Below are positions 1 through 6,861 of a DNA stretch of 17,409 bases, one piece after another. This DNA is from an uncultured Aeromicrobium sp. Lineage in GTDB: Bacteria > Actinomycetota > Actinomycetes > Propionibacteriales > Nocardioidaceae. The notes beneath the pieces are model-generated. The model made no database searches. It saw only the letters and a program-made list of their open reading frames with translations, and was not told where the DNA came from. Within the stretch, counting starts at the first letter, position 1, and each line of letters starts with the position of its first letter. A program made the position numbers and the translations under genes. The stretch covers positions 1 through 17,409 of the forward strand of contig NZ_CAMJVP010000044.1 of the NCBI RefSeq assembly GCF_946221465.1, in the 5' to 3' direction.

Positions 1-364
1 CGGCGAGTCCGAAGCGCTCGAGCAGCTCGTCGGCGTCGGCGGGTTCGGGATAGTGACGGGCGACGAACTGGGTGACCTCCCCGACCGTGAGGGTCTCAGG
101 CAGGCCCGTCTGCTGAGGCGTCGTTCCGAGAGCGACCCGAGTCGCCGGATCGCGGGGGTCGCCGCCCCGGAACCGCACGCTGCCGGAGGACGGACGTCGC
201 AGCCCGGTGAGCAGCGAGATCAGCGTCGATTTGCCGGCGCCGTTGGGGCCGAGGAGACCGACGAGCTCCCCGCGTGCGATCGTGATCGTGACGTCGTCGA
301 GGGCGCGGCGGTCGCCGAAGGTCTTCGTCACGTGGTCGACCTCGACCAGGGGCGGGTTGGTCAT
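1..364 (-). CDS. ABC transporter ATP-binding protein (3' part outside window)
   Basis: The first 121 codons of an ABC-type ATPase are present; the rest lies beyond base 1. Residues about 5-30 form the usual first beta sheet (VEVDHVTKTFGDRRALDDV). They are followed by a Walker A motif, GPNGAGKST, and a Q-loop region (TPQQTGLPETLTVGEV). The LSGGQ signature, Walker B and H-loop are not in the window. This type of subunit hydrolyses ATP on the cytoplasmic side to drive a membrane permease, probably encoded further downstream. The start ATG (364-362) overlaps the stop of the preceding winged-helix gene as ATGA, so translation is probably coupled. Substrate is unknown. The pairing with a small winged-helix regulator and a membrane protein resembles drug- or peptide-efflux ABC operons, but that is inference. 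Confidence 0.93.
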   Translation of the reverse strand, partial: MTNPPLVEVDHVTKTFGDRRALDDVTITIARGELVGLLGPNGAGKSTLISLLTGLRRPSSGSVRFRGGDPRDPATRVALGTTPQQTGLPETLTVGEVTQFVARHYPEPADADELLERFGLA

Positions 365-672
365 GGACGATCTCCTGAGGGGTCGATGAGGGCGCGGATC
401 TGTGCCGTGTACCGCTCGAAAGCGGCAAGTCCGGCGGGAGTGAGGGCGACGTAGGTGACCGGACTACGCCCCTCGATGGTCTTGGTCTGGGCCACATATC
501 CCGCGTCCTCAAGCTTGCGCAGGTGGGTCGAGAGGTTGCCGGCGGTCATGTTCAGCAGCTTCTGCAAGCGCGGGAAGGTGATGCTCGCGCCGTTCGGCAT
601 CGCCGACAGTGCCGCGACGACGCGCAGTCGTGCTTGAGCGTGGATCACCGGGTCGAGTTCGCCGTCGGTCAT
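361..672 (-). CDS. Winged-helix transcriptional regulator (MarR/ArsR superfamily, HTH_34-like)
   Basis: This encodes 103 residues, the size of a single winged-helix domain. The order is an N-terminal helix (LDPVIHAQARLRVVAALS), an HTH (FPRLQKLLNMTAGNLSTHLRKLEDAGYV, about 33-60), a wing (AQTKTIEGRSPVTYVALT) and a C-terminal helix probably used for dimerisation. The recognition helix is likely around MTAGNLSTHLRKL. The gene overlaps both neighbours by ATGA (669-672 upstream, 361-364 downstream), which places it in the middle of a coupled operon. The family usually represses its own operon. The two palindromes at 1310-1345 over the operon promoter are the obvious candidate operators. The effector cannot be read from the sequence; no Cys metal site is visible. 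Confidence 0.9.
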   Translation of the reverse strand: MTDGELDPVIHAQARLRVVAALSAMPNGASITFPRLQKLLNMTAGNLSTHLRKLEDAGYVAQTKTIEGRSPVTYVALTPAGLAAFERYTAQIRALIDPSGDRP

Positions 673-1286
673 CGGCGCCGCCGGTCGAGGTGGTCCAGGA
701 GCGCGGCGACGAGGAATCCCCCTCCGCCCAAGGCGGCCATGACGAGGTAGAGGTGGGGCGGTCCGACGACTGAGGCGACACAGACGGTGGCGGCGATCCA
801 GATGCCCAGACGAAACTGGCGCCGATCGTCCCATGCTGCGCCGCTGGTCATGAAGAGACAAGCCACCACGAGGCAAGGGAGGGCGTTGGTGATGATGCCG
901 ACGCCGGGACCTTCGAGGCCCTGGCCGAACATCGCGCCGGTGATGACGAACACCGCGCCGAACGCGACGGGCCACGCGGCGCCGAGTCGGGCGTTCAAGG
1001 TGCCGAACGCTCCGCCGACCCCCTTGCCCCTGATCGTGGAGTGGACGATCGTCACGATGATGGCGGCGACGATCAGTCCGCCGAAGATGACCGAGCCCAT
1101 ATCGCCCGGACGCCCTTGTCGATCGCTGTCGGCGAACATCGCGAGGTAGCCGGCACCCCAGGCGATGCCCCATGCCCCGTAGAGGATGCGGTCGTCGACG
1201 TTGAGGCGGTGGCGGATCTCGCGACGCTGCGCGTCGATGATCGCCCAACTCTCCTCGGGCGTGGGTGCCCGATCGTCCTCGCTCAT
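669..1286 (-). CDS. Six-helix membrane protein of unknown function, first gene of ABC operon
   Basis: A 205-residue protein. About 33 polar, cytoplasmic-looking residues (with PEESWAIIDAQRREIRHRL) come first. About six hydrophobic segments follow, at roughly 34-51, 65-83, 102-121, 130-150, 158-175 and 178-198, and the tail is short and basic (DRRRR). The N-terminal pattern of an amphipathic helix followed by YGAWGIAWGAGY is distinctive, but I cannot name a characterised family. It is not a typical ABC permease in size or layout. An AAAGGAG ribosome binding site lies at about 1298-1292, and the ATG is at 1286-1284. The stop overlaps the next start (ATGA). Because it precedes the regulator and ATPase, it may be a sensor or accessory membrane subunit of the transporter; this is inference. 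Confidence 0.88.
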   Translation of the reverse strand: MSEDDRAPTPEESWAIIDAQRREIRHRLNVDDRILYGAWGIAWGAGYLAMFADSDRQGRPGDMGSVIFGGLIVAAIIVTIVHSTIRGKGVGGAFGTLNARLGAAWPVAFGAVFVITGAMFGQGLEGPGVGIITNALPCLVVACLFMTSGAAWDDRRQFRLGIWIAATVCVASVVGPPHLYLVMAALGGGGFLVAALLDHLDRRRR

Positions 1287-1309
1287 CTCGGCTCCTTTGA
1301 TTGCAAACT

Positions 1310-1345
1310 ACTTTGTCATACAAAGTCACTTTGCGCTGCAAAGTG
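1310..1345. promoter_or_regulatory. Two adjacent palindromes, candidate operators of the minus-strand ABC operon
   Basis: Palindrome 1 is ACTTTGT-CAT-ACAAAGT (1310-1326). Palindrome 2 is CACTTTGC-GCT-GCAAAGTG (1327-1345). They abut and their centres are 18 bp apart. Shared core: ACTTTGY-N3-RCAAAGT. On the minus strand they cover a possible promoter, -35 TTTGCA (1342-1337), 16-bp spacer, -10 TATGAC (1320-1315). A bound protein would therefore block transcription. A weaker CTTTG..CAAA element is at 1295-1307 and a CAAAG half-site is at 1355-1359. The winged-helix regulator of the operon is the most likely ligand (inference). Confidence 0.75.
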
Positions 1346-1356
1346 CGGATGTGTCA

Positions 1357-1381
1357 AAGTTGAGTGGAATGGACTCAACTT
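1357..1381. promoter_or_regulatory. HAIR operator (HspR binding site) of clpB
   Basis: Perfect inverted repeat AAGTTGAGT-N7-ACTCAACTT. Its core, TTGAGT-N7-ACTCAA, matches the HspR-associated inverted repeat (CTTGAGT-N7-ACTCAAG) known upstream of dnaK and clpB in actinobacteria, except for the outermost base of each consensus arm. It lies about 50 bp upstream of the clpB start and overlaps the predicted -35 box. This predicts heat-shock derepression of clpB through HspR, which is encoded elsewhere. Confidence 0.88.
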
Positions 1382-1398
1382 CGACGATGTTGTAGCTA
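1370..1398 (+). promoter_or_regulatory. Predicted clpB promoter
   Basis: A possible -35 box TGGACT (1370-1375) and -10 box TAGCTA (1393-1398) are separated by 17 bp. The -35 lies inside the HAIR repeat, which suits repression by HspR. A start near 1405 would give a short leader carrying the AGGGGAG ribosome binding site at 1419-1425, seven bases before the ATG. Assigned by eye; matches to consensus are moderate. Confidence 0.5.
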
Positions 1399-1432
1399 GT
1401 ACAGGTCTTCAGTTCATTAGGGGAGTCAGCAC

Positions 1433-4024
1433 ATGGATCTTTCGAAACTCACCACGCGCGGCCAGCAGGCGCTGGCAACCGCGATGTCGTCGGCTGCCGC
1501 GGCCGGCAATCCGGCCCTCGAGCCCGCCCACCTTCTCGTCGCCCTTCTCGAGCAACAAGGCGGTACCGCCGCACCGTTGCTCTCCGCGGTAGGCGCCGAT
1601 CCGCAGGCCGTTCTGGCCGAGCTCAAGCAGAGTCTCGAGACGCTGCCGTCGGCCTCCGGTGCAGGCGTGCAGAACCCGCAGCTCGCCCGTGCGACCCACG
1701 AGGCGCTGCAGCGGGCCATGGACGATGCCACGTCGCTCGGTGACGAGTTCGTCTCGACCGAGCATCTCGTGGTCGGCATCGCCACGGTGCAGTCGCCCGC
1801 ACAGGCGATTCTCGCCCGCCACGGCGCGACACCGGAGGCACTCAAAGGCGCCTTCAGTGCCGTCCGGGGCAGTGCCAGGGCCACCAGCGCGGACGCTGAG
1901 GACAGCTACCAGGCGCTGGAGAAGTACGGTATCGACCTCACCGCCCTGGCCCGTGAGGGCAAACTCGACCCGGTCATCGGCCGCGACGCCGAGATCCGCC
2001 GCGTCGTGCAGGTGCTCAGCCGGCGGACGAAGAACAACCCTGTGCTCATCGGCGAGCCCGGCGTCGGTAAAACCGCCGTTGTCGAGGGTTTGGCCCAGCG
2101 AATCATCGACGGTGATGTGCCCGAGTCCTTGCGTGACCGCCGGCTGGTGAGCCTCGACCTCGGCGCGATGGTCGCGGGGGCGAAGTACCGCGGCGAGTTC
2201 GAGGAGCGCCTCAAGGCCGTCCTGAACGAGATCAAGGAGTCCGAGGGCCAGATCGTCACGTTCATCGACGAGTTGCACACCGTCGTCGGCGCCGGCGCCT
2301 CCGGCGAGGGCGCGATGGATGCGGGGAACATGCTCAAGCCCATGCTCGCCCGCGGTGAACTGCGCCTGATTGGCGCGACCACCCTCGACGAGTATCGCGA
2401 GTCGATCGAGAAGGATCCGGCGCTGGAACGCCGCTTCCAGCAGGTCTACGTCGGTGAGCCGAGCGTCGAGGACACCATCGCGATCCTGCGCGGCCTGAAG
2501 GAGAAGTACGAGGCGCACCACAAGGTCGAGATCTCCGACGCGGCCCTGGTCGCCGCCGCCACCTTGTCGCACCGCTACATCCCCGGGCGTCAGCTGCCCG
2601 ACAAGGCGATCGACCTCATCGACGAGGCGTCGAGCCGCCTGCGTATGGAGATCGACTCCAGCCCTGTCGAGATCGACGAGCTGCGGCGCGCCCTCGACCG
2701 CCTCACGATGGAGGAGCTGCACCTGGAGAACGAGACGGACGAGGCCAGCGTCGAGCGTCTGGAGAAGCTGCGCGCCGAGAAGGCTGACAAAGCCGAGGCG
2801 CTGCGGGCCCTGGAGCAGCGATGGCAGGCCGAGAAGGAGAGCCTCAACGCCGTCGGTGAGATCAAGGAACGGATCGATGAGGTCCGCACCGCCGCGGAGA
2901 AGGCTCAGCGTGAGGGCGACTTCGAGACGGCGGCCCGTCTGACGTACGGCGAGCTACCCAAGATGGAGGCGCAGCTTGCCGAGGCGCAGCGTGCGGAGCA
3001 GACTGCCACCGCCGACCGGATGGTCCATGACGAGGTGGGACCGGACGACGTCGCCGAGGTCGTCGCCTCGTGGACGGGCATCCCCACCGGCCGTCTGCTG
3101 GAGGGGGAGACCGAGAAGCTCCTGAACATGGAGGCTGAACTCGGCAAGCGGATCATCGGGCAGCGAGAGGCCGTGCGAGCAGTGTCCGACGCTGTGCGAC
3201 GTGCCCGCGCGGGCATCTCGGACCCAGACCGTCCCACCGGCTCCTTCCTGTTCCTCGGTCCGACCGGCGTCGGTAAGACCGAGCTCGCCAAGAGTCTCGC
3301 CGACTTCCTGTTCGACGATGAACGCGCGATCGTGCGCATCGACATGAGCGAGTACGGCGAGAAGCACAGCGTCGCGCGGCTCGTCGGCGCCCCTCCCGGC
3401 TACGTCGGCTACGACGAAGGCGGTCAGCTCACCGAGGCGGTGCGGCGCCGTCCCTACTCGGTCGTGCTGCTGGACGAGGTTGAGAAGGCGCACCCTGAGG
3501 TGTTCGACATCCTCCTGCAGGTGCTCGACGACGGGCGCCTCACCGATGGTCAGGGTCGCACGGTCGACTTCCGCAACGTCATCCTCATCCTGACCTCCAA
3601 CCTCGGTTCGCAGTTCCTCGTCGACCCGACGCTGGACGATCAGGCCAAGAAGAACGCGGTCATGGACGTCGTCCGATCGTCGTTCAAGCCCGAGTTCCTC
3701 AACCGGCTCGACGAGGTGGTGATGTTCGAGGCGCTCGGCACCGAGGAGCTGACCCGCATCGTGGATCTGCAGCTGGCGGCGCTTGCCCGCCGGCTCGAAC
3801 CGCGGCGGATCACGCTGGAGGTCACCGATGCCGCCAAGGAGTGGCTGGCGCTCACCGGGTGGGACCCGGCCTACGGCGCCCGACCGCTGCGGCGGCTGGT
3901 CCAGCAGGCGATTGGTGACCGGCTCGCCCGTGAACTGCTCGCCGGCGAGGTGCGCGACGGTGACACGGTCCTCGTCGACCGCAAGCCCGACGCCGACGAG
4001 CTCACGGTGACCGCCGTGCGCTGA
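1433..4024 (+). CDS. clpB: ATP-dependent chaperone / disaggregase ClpB
   Basis: An 863-residue Hsp100 disaggregase of normal ClpB length. It threads aggregated proteins through a hexameric cytosolic ring together with DnaK. The Clp N-terminal repeat domain spans about 1-145. NBD1 has Walker A GEPGVGKT (207-214), Walker B FIDE (277-280) and the pore loop with KYRGEFEER. The coiled-coil middle domain (about 400-530) is present, which separates ClpB from ClpA or ClpC. NBD2 has Walker A GPTGVGKT (609-616), Walker B LLDE (679-682) and the pore loop GYVGYDEGG. No IGL/IGF-type ClpP-docking loop was noticed. The start is supported by AGGGGAG at 1419-1425. Heat-shock control by HspR is predicted from the HAIR element upstream. 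The long open frames antisense to it are GC-rich shadows. Confidence 0.98.
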   Translation: MDLSKLTTRGQQALATAMSSAAAAGNPALEPAHLLVALLEQQGGTAAPLLSAVGADPQAVLAELKQSLETLPSASGAGVQNPQLARATHEALQRAMDDATSLGDEFVSTEHLVVGIATVQSPAQAILARHGATPEALKGAFSAVRGSARATSADAEDSYQALEKYGIDLTALAREGKLDPVIGRDAEIRRVVQVLSRRTKNNPVLIGEPGVGKTAVVEGLAQRIIDGDVPESLRDRRLVSLDLGAMVAGAKYRGEFEERLKAVLNEIKESEGQIVTFIDELHTVVGAGASGEGAMDAGNMLKPMLARGELRLIGATTLDEYRESIEKDPALERRFQQVYVGEPSVEDTIAILRGLKEKYEAHHKVEISDAALVAAATLSHRYIPGRQLPDKAIDLIDEASSRLRMEIDSSPVEIDELRRALDRLTMEELHLENETDEASVERLEKLRAEKADKAEALRALEQRWQAEKESLNAVGEIKERIDEVRTAAEKAQREGDFETAARLTYGELPKMEAQLAEAQRAEQTATADRMVHDEVGPDDVAEVVASWTGIPTGRLLEGETEKLLNMEAELGKRIIGQREAVRAVSDAVRRARAGISDPDRPTGSFLFLGPTGVGKTELAKSLADFLFDDERAIVRIDMSEYGEKHSVARLVGAPPGYVGYDEGGQLTEAVRRRPYSVVLLDEVEKAHPEVFDILLQVLDDGRLTDGQGRTVDFRNVILILTSNLGSQFLVDPTLDDQAKKNAVMDVVRSSFKPEFLNRLDEVVMFEALGTEELTRIVDLQLAALARRLEPRRITLEVTDAAKEWLALTGWDPAYGARPLRRLVQQAIGDRLARELLAGEVRDGDTVLVDRKPDADELTVTAVR

Positions 4025-4059
4025 CCGAACGGACTTGGCGCGTCTGCTTCGATAGGGGC

Positions 4060-5055
4060 ATGGCTGCGCCACGTCCTCGGTCCGTCACGCTCGCGTGCCT
4101 GTATGCGGGACTCGGTGCTGCGTTCCTGTTCCTGTCGCTGGTGAACGTGCTCTGGGACTGGGGCTCGATCACCATCCAGGAGCAGGTCGCCGACGCGCTT
4201 CAGACGCAGCCCCTGTCCGGTTTGGGCCTGGATCTGCAAAGTGTTCTCGACGCGCTGCGTTGGGCGCTGACCGCTATGGTCATCGGCTCGATCGCTGCCA
4301 TGGTGTTCGCCGTCTTCGCCTTCCGCGGTGACCGCAGCTCGCAGATCGGCCTCACCGTGCTGTGTGGTCTCGGCGCGCTCATGTTCCTGGCGTCGGGGCT
4401 GGTGGGTCTGCTGCCCGCGATGGTCGCCGGCACCTGCATCGCGTTGCTGTGGACTCCCGACGCTCGTCGGTTCTTCGCCGGGGATGAACAACCACTCGAG
4501 CTGGGGGCCGCTCCCGCCGTCCGACAGCAGCGGTCACCCGCAGCGCACCCGGCCCCGCAGGGGCCGGGTGCCACGGGGAGTCCGTCGTCACCGCCGACCG
4601 GACCGCCCCCCTTTCGGCCCGGCCGGCGGCCCGCGTCCGTGACGTTGTCCCTGCTGGTCACGGGGATCGGCTCGGGCCTGGCTGCCGGATGCGGTGCGAT
4701 CACGCTGCTCGTGGTCAGTCTCGGCCGAGCCGAGTACGAACGCGCGCTCAACGAGCAGGGCACGATGCAGGACATTTTGCGCTCGAGCCAGATCAGCGCC
4801 GAGGACGCAATCACCATCGTCACCTGGTCGTCGCTGGTGTGGCTCGTGCTCGCGGTCGTCGCGCTGGCTGTGACGCTCTGGGCCGCGACCCGGCGTTCGC
4901 CCGGGGCGCGGAAGGCGCTGTTCGCGATGTCCGTGGTGACCCTGGTCGTCTCGTTGCTGTTCGTCCCGGTCGGCCTGTTGTGGACCGCTGCCGCCATCGT
5001 CGTGATCGTGCAGGTGAGCAAGCCCGACGCCAGGGCCTGGTTCGCTTCTGCGTAA
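4060..5055 (+). CDS. Membrane protein made of two duplicated halves, function unknown
   Basis: A 331-residue integral membrane protein. Half 1 (about 5-140) and half 2 (about 188-331) look like tandem copies. Each opens with a similar strand (PRSVTLACLYAGLGAAF versus PASVTLSLLVTGIGSGL), has three to four hydrophobic segments, and closes with a PDAR-aromatic motif (TPDARRFFA versus KPDARAWFA). The halves are joined by a Pro/Gly/Ser/Ala-rich linker (about 155-188) that is likely cytoplasmic and disordered. Hydrophobic segments lie at about 9-31, 66-88, 97-131, 193-220, 253-275 and 287-318. The gene starts 35 bp after clpB, so read-through from clpB is possible. The ribosome binding site is weak (AGGGG directly before the ATG). 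I do not recognise a characterised family. Confidence 0.85.
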   Translation: MAAPRPRSVTLACLYAGLGAAFLFLSLVNVLWDWGSITIQEQVADALQTQPLSGLGLDLQSVLDALRWALTAMVIGSIAAMVFAVFAFRGDRSSQIGLTVLCGLGALMFLASGLVGLLPAMVAGTCIALLWTPDARRFFAGDEQPLELGAAPAVRQQRSPAAHPAPQGPGATGSPSSPPTGPPPFRPGRRPASVTLSLLVTGIGSGLAAGCGAITLLVVSLGRAEYERALNEQGTMQDILRSSQISAEDAITIVTWSSLVWLVLAVVALAVTLWAATRRSPGARKALFAMSVVTLVVSLLFVPVGLLWTAAAIVVIVQVSKPDARAWFASA

Positions 5056-5080
5056 TCGCGGTCACAGCATCCTGCCCACC

Positions 5081-5109
5081 CTGACGTCGCCTTGAGTGCG
5101 CACTAGGCT
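5081..5109 (+). promoter_or_regulatory. Predicted leaderless promoter of the NADH dehydrogenase gene
   Basis: CTGACG (5081-5086), a 17-bp spacer, then TAGGCT (5104-5109), a TANNNT-type -10 box. It ends seven bases before the ATG at 5117, so transcription would begin at or within a base or two of the start codon. No Shine-Dalgarno sequence is seen. The arrangement is nearly identical to that before the gene at 6529. Confidence 0.65.
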
Positions 5110-5116
5110 GGACGCC

Positions 5117-6517
5117 ATGACGGGTCCGGATTCCACGAAGCGTCCCCATGTCGTCGTCGTCGGAGGGGGATTCGGCGGACTGGCGGCGGTGCGCAAGCTC
5201 AGGAAGGCCGACGTCGACATCACCCTGATCGACCGGCACACGTACAACACCTTCCAGCCGCTGCTGTATCAGGTGGCGACGGCCAGTCTCAATCCGGGCG
5301 ACATCACCTGGTTCCTCCGCGCGGTCCGTGCCAAGCAGGACAACGTGCGGTTCGTGAAGGGCACTGTCGTCGCGATGGACCACGGCCAGCAGTCGATCCT
5401 GCTCGACGGCAACATCACCGTCCGTTACGACTATCTCGTCATCGCGGTCGGCGTCACCGCCAACTTCTTCGGGATCGAGGGTGCGGCCGAGTACTCGATG
5501 CCGCTGTACCGGCGCAGCCAGGCTCTCGCACTGCGCGACCGGATCTTCGCGAACCTGGAGGATGCTGCGATCAACGGCCAGAACCGTGATCTGCGCGTCG
5601 TGGTGGTCGGTGGCGGCGCGACCGGCGTCGAGACGGCCGGCGCCCTGGCCGAGATGCGCAATCTCGACCTGCCGACCACGTATCCCGAACTCGATCGTGA
5701 CCGCGTGCACATCACGCTCGTCGAGATGGCCCCACACGTGCTCGGGCCGTTCGACCCGCGGTTACGCGACTACGCCCGCAAGTCGCTGGAGAAGCGCGGC
5801 GTTGATCTGCGTCTGGGGACCGCGGTCAAGGAGGTTCGTCCCGACGGCGTGCTGGTCGAGAGCAATGGCACGCAGGAGTTCCTCGAGGCGGGCATCGTCG
5901 TCTGGGCCTCCGGCGTCACGGCGCATCCCATGGTCGGCGAGTGGGGGCTGCCGCAGGGGCGCGGTGGCCGCATCGAGGTCGACGGTCATCTGCGCGTGCG
6001 GGGTTTTCGCAACGTCTTCGCGATCGGCGACATCGCGGTGAACCCGGATCATCCTCTGCCACAGCTCGCCCAGCCGGCGCTGCAGGGCGGCCGATACGTG
6101 GCGCGTGTCATCAACAACGACGTGGAGGGCAAGGCCGATCCGCCGCCGTTCAAGTATCGCGACAAGGGCACGATGGCGACCATCGGTCGCGCTTCGGCCA
6201 TCGCCGAGGTCAAGGGGCTGCCGAAGCTCAAGGGCTTCATCGCCTGGGCGATCTGGGTCGCGGTGCACATCGCCTCGCTGTTGGACAACCGGAACCGCTT
6301 CGCCACGATGACCAACCTCAGCGTCAAGTTCCTGCTCTGGCGCAGCCACAGCGCGATCGTCGGCGAGACGCCATACGTCATTGCGCACGAGCCCAAGGTG
6401 CTCGACGCCGAGGCCTCCCCGGTTGCCAAGAAGGCAGCGAAGAAGAGCGCCGCGAAGAAGGCGGCCAAGAGCGCGGCCAAGAAGGCCGCCCCTGACGAGC
6501 GGCGCAATTCTCGGTAG
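5117..6517 (+). CDS. Type II NADH dehydrogenase-like FAD/NAD(P)H oxidoreductase
   Basis: A 466-residue two-dinucleotide-fold flavoprotein. Residues 12-22 (VVVVGGGFGGL) bind FAD and a second Rossmann motif (VVVVGGGATGVETAG, about 187-201) binds NAD(P)H. FAIGDIA near residue 305 completes the FAD site. The AQPALQGG stretch fits the AQxAxQ quinone-site motif of NDH-2 enzymes. The predicted reaction is electron transfer from NADH to menaquinone without proton pumping, on the inner membrane face. The hydrophobic region AWAIWVAVHIASLL may help membrane attachment. The last about 30 residues are a Lys/Ala-repeat tail (KKAAKK, SAAKKAAK), unusual for NDH-2. ATG 5117 is preferred over an in-frame GTG at 5096 because the promoter -10 box lies between them. 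Name as ndh only if phylogeny supports it. Confidence 0.9.
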   Translation: MTGPDSTKRPHVVVVGGGFGGLAAVRKLRKADVDITLIDRHTYNTFQPLLYQVATASLNPGDITWFLRAVRAKQDNVRFVKGTVVAMDHGQQSILLDGNITVRYDYLVIAVGVTANFFGIEGAAEYSMPLYRRSQALALRDRIFANLEDAAINGQNRDLRVVVVGGGATGVETAGALAEMRNLDLPTTYPELDRDRVHITLVEMAPHVLGPFDPRLRDYARKSLEKRGVDLRLGTAVKEVRPDGVLVESNGTQEFLEAGIVVWASGVTAHPMVGEWGLPQGRGGRIEVDGHLRVRGFRNVFAIGDIAVNPDHPLPQLAQPALQGGRYVARVINNDVEGKADPPPFKYRDKGTMATIGRASAIAEVKGLPKLKGFIAWAIWVAVHIASLLDNRNRFATMTNLSVKFLLWRSHSAIVGETPYVIAHEPKVLDAEASPVAKKAAKKSAAKKAAKSAAKKAAPDERRNSR

Positions 6518-6520
6518 CGT
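6492..6520 (+). promoter_or_regulatory. Predicted leaderless promoter of the cupin-moeA operon
   Basis: CTGACG (6492-6497), a 17-bp spacer, then TAGCGT (6515-6520). The -10 box includes the TAG stop codon of the upstream gene and ends eight bases before the ATG at 6529. The -35 hexamer and spacing are the same as in the promoter at 5081-5109. The molybdenum cofactor genes may therefore be transcribed independently of the oxidoreductase gene. Confidence 0.6.
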
Positions 6521-6528
6521 CGGGTCGC

Positions 6529-6861
6529 ATGGACTCGATCTCGCTCGATGCTCTGGCCGACGACCATCTCGCGCGGGCCCGCGCTGCCGACAGCGGGCGC
6601 AGCGCTCAGGCGCTGCATCCGGGCCGCCAGTATCACCTGGGCCAGAGTCTGATCGCGCTGCGGGGCGGATCCGGTCTCCGTGAGCATCCGGCGCCGTCTG
6701 AGGCCACGCTCTTCGTGCTGCGCGGGCGGGTGAGCGTGTCGACGGCCGAAGCCGACTGGCAGGGCGACGCCGCTGAGCTGCTGGTGATCTGCGACCAACG
6801 CCACGACCTCCAGGCGTGCGAGGACTCCGTGGTGCTGTTGACGACGCTCACCGGCCAGTGA
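6529..6861 (+). CDS. Small cupin-domain protein
   Basis: A 110-residue single-domain protein with the look of a small cupin beta barrel. Residues about 33-80 hold a first cupin-like motif in which one His and one Glu are kept (EHPAPSEATLFVLRGRVSV). A His occurs again in the second motif region (CDQRHDLQACEDSVVLLTT). The usual HxH pair is reduced to one His, so metal binding is uncertain. It is the first gene of the moeA cluster and its stop overlaps the moeA start as TGATG (6859-6863), so the two are probably coupled. No specific role in molybdenum metabolism is known to me; a small-ligand binding or regulatory role is a guess. Confidence 0.85.
   Translation: MDSISLDALADDHLARARAADSGRSAQALHPGRQYHLGQSLIALRGGSGLREHPAPSEATLFVLRGRVSVSTAEADWQGDAAELLVICDQRHDLQACEDSVVLLTTLTGQ

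Noticed and set aside
1409..2722. A 437-codon open frame antisense to clpB
   Set aside because: It lies wholly opposite a strongly recognisable ClpB frame; long antisense frames are expected at this GC content, and its sequence shows no domain.
2954..4072. A 372-codon minus-strand frame over the clpB 3' part
   Set aside because: Antisense shadow of NBD2 of ClpB with no recognisable motif.
5096..5116. Upstream GTG start for the NADH dehydrogenase gene
   Set aside because: The TAGGCT -10 box lies inside this extension, and the extra seven residues add nothing conserved; ATG 5117 fits the promoter.
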